Shown: positions 1 through 5,513 of the stretch, piece by piece
Position numbering within the stretch: position 1 is the stretch's first letter
Layout: the number at the start of each line of letters is the position of its first letter
DNA from: Bacteroidia bacterium
GTDB taxonomy: Bacteria > Bacteroidota > Bacteroidia > Bacteroidales > UBA12481
NCBI GenBank assembly: GCA_026391235.1
Contig: JAPLDV010000584.1
Location: 1-5,513, forward strand
Reading direction: 5' to 3'
DNA: 5,513 bases
Notes under the pieces: generated by a model
Database searches by the model: none
What the model saw: the letters and a program-made list of their open reading frames with translations, nothing else
What the model was told of the DNA's origin: nothing
Made by a program: the position numbers and the translations under genes

Positions 1-3000
1 GGCCAGGTTTATCGTGAATACAACAATTATGTACAAAGCCACCCTGTCGCTGCCGGCTTAAAAACCGGACAGGCTGTCTGGCAGGAACTGGGCCCGAGAA
101 AACGCGTTGATTATGGCGGTTATCTTGGCCTGGGCCGTGTGAACGCCATCGCGTTCCATCCCACCGATACAGCAACCGTTTACGGGGGTGCTCCGAACGG
201 TGGATTCTGGATCACTCATGACGGAGGCCGGACCTGGGACTCACCAACTGATAAACTTCCAACCATGGGTGTTTCTGCCATACTCGTGAATCCGGTCACC
301 CCGAATGTGATCCTCATTGGTACCGGAGACCGCGATGCCGGCGATTCCTACGGCCTTGGAGTTTTCCGCAGTGATGACGGCGGACTCACCTGGGAACAAT
401 CTAATACCGGCATGGGCGATGTTACCGTTGGGATGTTTGCCAGGCCGGAAAGCAATCTTCGCATGATCCTTTCTGCTGCCAATGGAGGAATTTTTAAAAC
501 GATTGACGGTGGCGAAAATTGGATCAGAACGTCTCCGGACAGCTCCAATTACAGAGATATCAAATTCCGGCCAGGCAGCGCCACCATCGCTTATGCTACA
601 TCAGAAACCGGATTTTACCGTACCGAAAACGGTGGCGACAGCTGGACGCGGGTTCCAAACTCCGACGGTTATCCTGCCAACGGCCGGTTGGTGATCGGTT
701 TATCCCCGGCAAACGACAGCCTGGTTTATCTCGTCGGAGGGGAAAGTGTCGGCCCGTTTCAGGGTTGTTTTCTATCGCGGAATTTGGGAAAGACTTTTTC
801 CGTTCAATCCACCTCTCCAAATATTCTTGGATGGGAATATGATGGATCTGATTTTACCAGTCAGACCTATTACAACCTGGTTATCTATGTTGACCCCATC
901 AATCCGCTGATCGTTTATGTTGGTGGCGTAAATATCTGGAAATCAATTGACGGAGGTAAAAAATGGACATTAATAGTGCATTGGTACGGAGATCATGCCA
1001 ATTTGATACATGCCGATGAACACGCATTTGCCTTTAACCCGGCAAATAAGCGACTATATGCAGGCAACGACGGCGGAATCTATTATACGGAAAACCAGGG
1101 AACATCCTGGAAAAATATCAGTGAAGGTTTAGGAATCGGTCAAATATACAGAATAGGGGTCAGCAGTATCGATGGGGAAAAAACTATCGCAGGATTCCAG
1201 GATAACGGCAGCGCTACCCTGACTGGCACGAGCTGGTCCACAGCTGGCGGCGGCGATGGTATGGACTGTGCCGTGGATCCCAAAGATTCTCGCTATAGTT
1301 ATGGTTCCGTGCAATACGGTACGATTTACCGCTGCTTCAACAATGTTGCCGAACTCTTAATTGCCGGCAAAGACATCAATGGTATCAACGAAGACGGGGC
1401 CTGGACAACCCCTCTCCTTCTCAGCGAAAGGGATGAAAAAACCATGGTGGTGGGATATAAAAACATCTGGATCTGCCGGAATGTAAAGGCTAGCGGAGCC
1501 ATTACCTGGACTAAAATTTCCAACAACCTGGCCGGTCGGAATAATGTAAACATGTATCTGATGGAGCAATCACCTGCGGATGCTAATCTTCTTTTTGCCG
1601 AAGGAATGGATGGAAAGGTTTTCCGAACAGAAAACCTGCTTTCCTCATCGGTGGTCTGGACTGACATTACTGCCAAGTTGCCATTTTTTTCCGCAGGTGT
1701 TTACGATATTGAATGTCATCCGTATGATCCCAATACCCTTTACATGATTAATAACCTGAACGTGTACAAATCAATCAATAGGGGTAACACCTGGCAAAAT
1801 ATCTCCGGGAGCCTGCCCGCCATTTATAAAGCTGCATTAGTGTTCGATAAAACCAGCAACGAAGGACTTTACTTAGGTACCGAAGCCGGAGTTTTTTACA
1901 AGGATGCTGATATGGCCGATTGGGTAATGTACGGCCAATCTTTCCCGGTATCGGTCGGGGTAACCGAACTGGAGATTTATAATGATCCGCGTAACCGCGC
2001 TGATTCGCGCCTCCGTGCTTCCACATACGGCAGAGGCGCCTGGGAAACCAAACTTGCTGAATCGAATGCCGTTTTAGCCCCCTACTTGCTGACTGCTGTT
2101 CTCGTTGACAGGGATGCCGAACTAAGCTGGGAACCGGTATTCTATGAACAAAACCTTCAGGGATATAGGATATACCGGAACGGTGTCTTACTCAGCCTGG
2201 TTAGCGGATATACTTATACCGATATTAAAATCGAAGCTGACGTTACCTATGCCTACAAGGTGTCGGCTTTGTATTCCGGCGGAAAAGAATCGGGGTTCAC
2301 AAACGAAGCTTTTATCACCATGGCTTCTCCGATTGAACTTCCTTATAGTCAGCCATTTGAAAAAGGCAATGGAGGTTTTACAGCAAAATATTCCCTGGAA
2401 GGCTGGAAATACGGGACCGCTGAAACCCTTGCGGTAACCGGCCGAGAGGGGCATTTCTTTGCCGCCAACAGTGCTGCAGCCGGTGAAGGAGTTGTGGTAA
2501 AAGACTACCTGGTTTCTCCTGAAATCCATCTGAGCAGCTACGCCGGTAAAACCATTACCCTTAAGTTTGCCTATACCATGCGCAAATACCGCACGTACGA
2601 TAAATTCAGTGTGAATTACCGTACTTCCCCTGACAGTGCCTGGATCAAAATTGTTGATTTAAAGCCGCCGAGTACTCAAACCTGGGTCTGGGATACCACA
2701 GAGGTAAACCTTCCTGCAAAAGCACTTACTGCCAAGGCCCAAATCGGTTTCCTGTATGATAATTCCAGCCAGTTTGCATACGGTGCAGCTGTCGACGATA
2801 TCGATCTTTTCGTGAACACAACCTCTGTTCAGACCATTGACAATTTAACTTACATGAAAGTATTCCCCAATCCAAACAAGGGCCAGTTTACCATGGAATT
2901 AGCTTCAGGCGTCACGGGTGTAATCAAACTTCAGATAGTTAATATCACAGGCCAGGTGGTTCTTGAAAAAACAATTGAAAACAACCCGGGGAAACTAACC

Positions 3001-3096
3001 GAAATGATCGACCTGAGTGGTCAGCCCAAAGGGGTATATCAGATCACCGTCCGGTCGAAATCAGCCGAATGGAAACAAAAGATAACCATTCAGTAA
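1..3096 (+). CDS. Secreted Asp-box (BNR/sortilin-VPS10-like) beta-propeller protein with T9SS sorting domain, 5'-truncated
   Basis: The frame is open from the first base to TAA at 3094-3096, giving 1,031 residues (numbered here from the window's first codon). A GTG at 139 is internal: codons 1-46 match the second gene's protein from its residue 98, so about 97 residues and the signal peptide lie upstream. Asp-box repeats (S/T-x-D/N-x-G-x-x-W) are seen at residues 72-79, 124-131, 167-174, 208-215, 315-322, 363-370 and 591-598. The propeller also has HADEH (337-341), NDGG (356-359), GFQDNGS (398-404) and GGGDGM (416-421). An FN3-like domain with a GYRIYRNG motif follows (about 690-775), then a jelly-roll 'choice-of-anchor J'/cleaved-adhesin-like domain ending in a VDDIDLF motif (about 778-939), then a type A T9SS sorting domain (about 952-1031). 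Known of the family: such proteins cross the inner membrane by Sec and the outer membrane by T9SS. GH74-type glycosidase or VPS10-like binding roles are both possible; I cannot assign a substrate. The family call is firm, the function is not. Confidence 0.93.
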   Translation, partial: GQVYREYNNYVQSHPVAAGLKTGQAVWQELGPRKRVDYGGYLGLGRVNAIAFHPTDTATVYGGAPNGGFWITHDGGRTWDSPTDKLPTMGVSAILVNPVTPNVILIGTGDRDAGDSYGLGVFRSDDGGLTWEQSNTGMGDVTVGMFARPESNLRMILSAANGGIFKTIDGGENWIRTSPDSSNYRDIKFRPGSATIAYATSETGFYRTENGGDSWTRVPNSDGYPANGRLVIGLSPANDSLVYLVGGESVGPFQGCFLSRNLGKTFSVQSTSPNILGWEYDGSDFTSQTYYNLVIYVDPINPLIVYVGGVNIWKSIDGGKKWTLIVHWYGDHANLIHADEHAFAFNPANKRLYAGNDGGIYYTENQGTSWKNISEGLGIGQIYRIGVSSIDGEKTIAGFQDNGSATLTGTSWSTAGGGDGMDCAVDPKDSRYSYGSVQYGTIYRCFNNVAELLIAGKDINGINEDGAWTTPLLLSERDEKTMVVGYKNIWICRNVKASGAITWTKISNNLAGRNNVNMYLMEQSPADANLLFAEGMDGKVFRTENLLSSSVVWTDITAKLPFFSAGVYDIECHPYDPNTLYMINNLNVYKSINRGNTWQNISGSLPAIYKAALVFDKTSNEGLYLGTEAGVFYKDADMADWVMYGQSFPVSVGVTELEIYNDPRNRADSRLRASTYGRGAWETKLAESNAVLAPYLLTAVLVDRDAELSWEPVFYEQNLQGYRIYRNGVLLSLVSGYTYTDIKIEADVTYAYKVSALYSGGKESGFTNEAFITMASPIELPYSQPFEKGNGGFTAKYSLEGWKYGTAETLAVTGREGHFFAANSAAAGEGVVVKDYLVSPEIHLSSYAGKTITLKFAYTMRKYRTYDKFSVNYRTSPDSAWIKIVDLKPPSTQTWVWDTTEVNLPAKALTAKAQIGFLYDNSSQFAYGAAVDDIDLFVNTTSVQTIDNLTYMKVFPNPNKGQFTMELASGVTGVIKLQIVNITGQVVLEKTIENNPGKLTEMIDLSGQPKGVYQITVRSKSAEWKQKITIQ
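2332..2817 (+). other. Jelly-roll (choice-of-anchor J / cleaved-adhesin-like) domain of the first gene
   Basis: This roughly 160-residue segment begins with LPYSQPFEKG, a typical entry motif of these domains (aromatic-x-x-x-F-E). It includes a DYLVSPEIHLS strand and closes with AAVDDIDLFVN, the usual closing signature. Such domains occur as accessory beta-sandwiches between catalytic or propeller parts and the T9SS signal in Bacteroidota. They are often thought to bind carbohydrate or protein surfaces, but no ligand can be named here. The preceding FN3-like domain (about 2068-2325) probably acts as a spacer. Confidence 0.7.
2854..3093 (+). other. Type A T9SS C-terminal sorting domain of the first gene
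   Basis: The last 80 or so residues show the Por-secretion-system sorting pattern: KVFPNPNKGQF near the start, a central VNITGQVV strand, then a PKGVYQITV strand and a KQKITIQ ending right at the stop codon. Family knowledge: this domain directs export across the outer membrane and is usually removed by the PorU sortase, with the cargo attached to A-LPS or released. The sequence shows only the signal; attachment versus release is not visible. Confidence 0.9.
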
Positions 3097-3101
3097 ACCA
3101 G

Positions 3102-3128
3102 TTAACCGCGATAGGAATAATAGGTTTG
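3102..3128 (+). promoter_or_regulatory. Candidate Bacteroidetes-type promoter for the second gene
   Basis: TAGGTTTG at 3121-3128 matches the Bacteroidetes -7 element TAnnTTTG at all six fixed positions. A TTA at 3102-3104, 16 bases upstream, is only a partial match to the -33 TTG, and the spacing is slightly short. Transcription would begin near 3135, giving a leader of about 100 nt that contains the hairpin at 3174-3202. A weaker alternative is TATCTTTA at 3143-3150 with TTG at 3126-3128. If real, the second gene has its own promoter and need not rely on read-through from the first. Confidence 0.4.
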
Positions 3129-3166
3129 TAGAATAACGGCATTATCTTTACACTGAAAACGGGATC

Positions 3167-3202
3167 AAAAAAAGTTATAAGAGTGTCCTACTCTTGTATA
3201 AC
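3167..3202 (-). terminator. AT-rich hairpin, terminator-like only on the minus strand
   Basis: On the plus strand, seven A residues (3167-3173) precede an inverted repeat: GTTAT (3174-3178) pairs with ATAAC (3198-3202) and AAGAGT (3179-3184) with ACTCTT (3190-3195). The loop is GTCCT, and a two-base GT bulge sits at 3196-3197. Read on the minus strand, the stem is followed directly by seven T residues, the layout of a Rho-independent terminator. On the plus strand no T tract follows. The stem has only three G-C pairs of eleven, so it is weak. No minus-strand gene is visible nearby. It may instead be a leader hairpin of the second gene's mRNA or a 3' boundary for the first gene's mRNA. Confidence 0.35.
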
Positions 3203-3235
3203 TGTATACCAACTCGTTTTTAAAATATTATCGTT

Positions 3236-3307
3236 ATGACTACCAAATCATTAAATCTTCTCTTGCTTTCAGTTTTTCTTCTGGCCGCAGGGTTGTCAGT
3301 GTCTGCC
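3236..3307 (+). other. Sec signal peptide of the second gene
   Basis: Residues 1-24 show a short polar start with Lys4, a hydrophobic core of Leu, Val, Phe and Ala (about residues 8-20), and a V-S-A cleavage motif just before Gln25. Cleavage between Ala24 and Gln25 is common in Bacteroidota exported proteins, where the new N-terminal Gln can become pyroglutamate. There is no lipobox Cys, so it is not a lipoprotein. This fits T9SS cargo that first reaches the periplasm by Sec. Confidence 0.88.
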
Positions 3308-5513
3308 CAAAACAGAACTGTCACGGCTCCCGGGAACTATGCATCAACTCCTTATTGGATTAACATGATGGAAGATCCCAACGCCAATTTCTTTGATATC
3401 CAGAGAGCCTTTTATACTTATTGGCAAGGCCGGGTTACCCATCGGGGTGATGGATATAAACCCTTCAAGCGGTGGGAGTACTATTGGCAATCCAGGGTCA
3501 ATCCGGATGGGTCATTTCCACCGGCTGGCCAGATATATCGCGAGTATAATCGTTTTGCGGCTGCACAGCCTGAGGGATCAGGATTCAAATCAGGGAATGC
3601 GAATTGGTTCGAACTCGGTCCGAAAACCCGCGTTGATGTAGGCGGATATGTCGGGATAGGCCGCCTGAATGCCATTGCCTGTCACCCATCGGATACCAGC
3701 ATTGTTTATGCCGGGGCTCCCTCGGGAGGCCTTTGGAAATCGACCGACGGAGGAAAAAACTGGGTAGTCCTCACCGATCGGATGCCATCACTTGGAGTAT
3801 CCTCCATCCTGATTCACCCGACGAAACCAGACGACATCCTCGTTGGAACGGGCGATCGTGATCACGGGGATGCACGCGGGATCGGGGTCATCCATAGCCC
3901 CGACGGAGGAGCCACCTGGGAAATGTACAATAACGGCATGGGTGAATTTACCGTTGGAATGATGGCCCGAAGCGAAACAAACCCTGATTTTATTCTGGCA
4001 GCCACCAACAGGGGAATTTTTAAAACAACTGACGGCGGGGCTAACTGGGAAATAAAATCCGCCATCGAAGGTGCAGCTTATAAGGATATAAAGCTTAAAC
4101 CGGGCAATTCAGATGTGGCATATGCTACCTCCGTAGGAACTGTTGGTTTTTATCGCAGCGAAGATGCCGGTGAAACCTGGACGCAGGTTTCTGACTCAGC
4201 CGGAGTACCAACGGAAGGCAGGATGGTAATCGGAGTTACCGCGGCCGCCAGCAACCTGGTTTATCTGGTTTGTGGCGCTGCAGCGTATGTGGGCTGCTTT
4301 GTATCGCAGGATGATGGTAAAAACTTTATCCTGCAATCAGATTCTCCAAATATCCTCGGATATGCCGGTGATGGCAGCGATAATAGCAGCCAGGCCTGGT
4401 ACGACCTGTCGATCTTTGTCGATCCGGCAGGTGCTCAGGTGGTTTATGCCGGAGGAATTAACCTATGGAGATCCGATAATGGTGGTAAAAACTGGAAAAT
4501 CAAAGGACACTGGACCGGCGGCGGTGCTGCCGAAGTTCATGCCGACCAGCACACTTTTTTCTATAATCCGGTTAACAAAAGGCTCTATGCCGGAAACGAC
4601 GGAGGTATCTATTTTACCGATAACCGCGGAACTGACTGGAAAGAAATCAGCGAAGGTCTGGGAATCGGGCAAATATACCGTCTCGGTGTTAGCGCAACTA
4701 ACCCATATATAACTGTTACCGGATTCCAGGATAACGGCAGTGCCACCTGGACGGGCAATGAATGGCTTACCACCGGCGGTGGAGATGGCATGGAATCTGC
4801 CGTTGATCCAACTGATTATCAGTACAGTTATACAACCCTCTATTACGGCACCATTACGCAATTGCTGTTCAACGGATACAACCGCCAGGTTGGCGGTAAG
4901 GGAACCGGTGGAATCGATGAAGACGGCGCCTGGGTTACTCCTTTCCTGATCCATCGGGACGATGGAAGTACCATGATAGCCGGATATAAAAACATCTGGA
5001 TTACGCACGACCTGAAAAATCCGAATAGAGTTTGGTGGAAGAAAATCTCTAATAATCTGGCCGGTAATAATAACGTTTACATAGCCGCCCTCGAGCAGTC
5101 GCCTGCACAGCCTCAGATGCTCTATTTTTCACGCCACGACGCCAGACTGTTCCGGACGGATGATTTTAATCAGCCAAACCCGGTTTGGACCGAGCTGACA
5201 GCGAATTTGCCCGCTTCCGGCACTCCAACCGCCCTGGAAAGCCACCCGTTTGACCCGATGACTGTTTATATGACCCTGGCCCGGCACGTGTTTAAATCAA
5301 CGGATAAAGGAGAAACCTGGACGGATATCAGCGGGTCGCTTCCCGAAATCCCGATGAACACCATTTTGTTCGATGAATCCAGCGTAGAAGGGCTTTACAT
5401 TGGAACAGATGCAGGGGTATATTTCAAAGATGCCGGAATGCCCGACTGGGTTTTTTACAATACCAACCTTCCTTTATCAGTTGAAATTAGTGAGCTGGAT
5501 GTTTATTATGATC
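3236..5513 (+). CDS. Secreted Asp-box (BNR/sortilin-VPS10-like) beta-propeller protein, paralogue of the upstream gene, 3'-truncated
   Basis: ATG at 3236 opens a frame with no stop for 759 codons to the window edge. This start is chosen because it directly precedes a signal peptide (residues 1-24). The upstream bases are A/T-rich with no Shine-Dalgarno, as is usual in Bacteroidota. Residues 40-97 form a conserved N-terminal module (YW..MM.DP..NF, K.FKRWE). The propeller follows, with Asp-box repeats at 169-176, 221-228, 264-271, 308-315, 413-420, 461-468 and 688-695, plus a degenerate copy at 357-364 ending in F. Family motifs are HADQH (435-439), NDGG (454-457), GFQDNGS (496-502) and GGGDGM (514-519). 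From residue 98 on it aligns with the upstream protein to the window end. By analogy the missing C-terminus should carry accessory domains and a T9SS sorting signal, which is inference. Likely role: exported surface or extracellular propeller protein that binds or processes a polymer; substrate unknown. Confidence 0.93.
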   Translation, partial: MTTKSLNLLLLSVFLLAAGLSVSAQNRTVTAPGNYASTPYWINMMEDPNANFFDIQRAFYTYWQGRVTHRGDGYKPFKRWEYYWQSRVNPDGSFPPAGQIYREYNRFAAAQPEGSGFKSGNANWFELGPKTRVDVGGYVGIGRLNAIACHPSDTSIVYAGAPSGGLWKSTDGGKNWVVLTDRMPSLGVSSILIHPTKPDDILVGTGDRDHGDARGIGVIHSPDGGATWEMYNNGMGEFTVGMMARSETNPDFILAATNRGIFKTTDGGANWEIKSAIEGAAYKDIKLKPGNSDVAYATSVGTVGFYRSEDAGETWTQVSDSAGVPTEGRMVIGVTAAASNLVYLVCGAAAYVGCFVSQDDGKNFILQSDSPNILGYAGDGSDNSSQAWYDLSIFVDPAGAQVVYAGGINLWRSDNGGKNWKIKGHWTGGGAAEVHADQHTFFYNPVNKRLYAGNDGGIYFTDNRGTDWKEISEGLGIGQIYRLGVSATNPYITVTGFQDNGSATWTGNEWLTTGGGDGMESAVDPTDYQYSYTTLYYGTITQLLFNGYNRQVGGKGTGGIDEDGAWVTPFLIHRDDGSTMIAGYKNIWITHDLKNPNRVWWKKISNNLAGNNNVYIAALEQSPAQPQMLYFSRHDARLFRTDDFNQPNPVWTELTANLPASGTPTALESHPFDPMTVYMTLARHVFKSTDKGETWTDISGSLPEIPMNTILFDESSVEGLYIGTDAGVYFKDAGMPDWVFYNTNLPLSVEISELDVYYD
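3353..3526 (+). other. Conserved N-terminal module before the propeller, second gene
   Basis: Residues 40-97 carry YWINMMEDP, then NFFDIQRAFYTYW, then KPFKRWEYYWQSR and a P-D-G turn. From memory, similar aromatic and basic segments stand directly after the signal peptide in many Bacteroidota T9SS-exported proteins with propeller or other domains. I do not know an assigned function. It is rich in Trp, Tyr and Phe and looks mostly helical, unlike the beta-rich remainder. The first gene probably has it too, since the window opens just after the matching point. Confidence 0.6.

Noticed and set aside
519..842. Plus-strand overlapping open frame of 107 codons inside the first gene
   Set aside because: Out of frame with strong Asp-box coding sequence, composition low in recognisable motifs and rich in Arg and Gln; a shadow frame.
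139..3096. GTG at 139 as the start codon of the first gene
   Set aside because: The frame is open to the window edge, and codons 1-46 align with the second protein (GQIYREY and ELGP motifs conserved), so the true start is upstream. A start at 139 would also lack a signal peptide.
3097..3235. Small gene, tRNA, riboswitch or insertion-sequence remnant in the intergenic gap
   Set aside because: No open frame of useful length, no cloverleaf or known aptamer pattern, and no terminal inverted repeats with target duplication; only the promoter-like element and the hairpin stand out.
3393..3641. 82-codon plus-strand frame near the start of the second gene
   Set aside because: It overlaps the conserved N-terminal module in another frame. 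The real frame has a signal peptide and matches the paralogue.
4463..5008. 181-codon open frame on the minus strand
   Set aside because: It lies wholly antisense to the second gene, which has clear family motifs throughout. The predicted protein has no recognisable domain, and similar antisense frames occur opposite the first gene (for example 1326-1676 and 2188-2529), as expected from codon bias.
1..5513. Frameshifted single gene or assembly-induced duplication
   Set aside because: The copies differ at many positions in both DNA and protein, with in-frame indels and a proper stop, intergenic gap and new signal peptide between them, so this is true paralogy rather than an assembly error.

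Overview
The window looks like chromosome of a Bacteroidota (Bacteroidetes) bacterium. The evidence is a C-terminal type IX secretion (T9SS) sorting domain on the first protein, a signal peptide ending at an Ala-Gln junction on the second, no Shine-Dalgarno sequence before the one visible start codon, and a perfect TAnnTTTG promoter element between the genes. Base composition is fairly balanced. The mix of Asp-box propeller, FN3-like, jelly-roll and sorting domains is typical of environmental Bacteroidales/Marinilabiliales-type lineages, but the order is a guess.

Layout: (1) positions 1-3096 hold the 3' part (1,031 codons plus stop) of a large secreted beta-propeller protein whose start lies upstream of the window. 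(2) Positions 3097-3235 are a 139-bp intergenic gap with a candidate Bacteroidetes-type promoter and an AT-rich hairpin that reads as an intrinsic terminator only on the minus strand. (3) Positions 3236-5513 hold the 5' part (759 codons, no stop reached) of a second protein of the same family, with intact signal peptide and N-terminal module. Both genes are on the plus strand. The two incomplete genes complement each other: gene 2 shows the N-terminus missing from gene 1, and gene 1 shows the C-terminus that gene 2 probably has beyond the window.

The two proteins are tandem paralogues. They align from the first base of the window against position 3527, through the whole propeller, to the window end. 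Identity is clearly above half in the stretch compared by eye, and the short indels cancel out. Both carry many Asp-box (BNR-type) repeats and the same motif series (HAD-x-H, NDGG, GFQDNGS, GGGDGM) known from sortilin/VPS10-like and GH74-like propellers. The likely role is an extracellular or surface-attached propeller protein exported through Sec and then T9SS. Substrate and function cannot be read from the sequence. I see no RNA gene, mobile element, CRISPR array, defence system or metabolic operon. The most interesting points are the tandem paralogy, the intergenic hairpin and the conserved N-terminal module.
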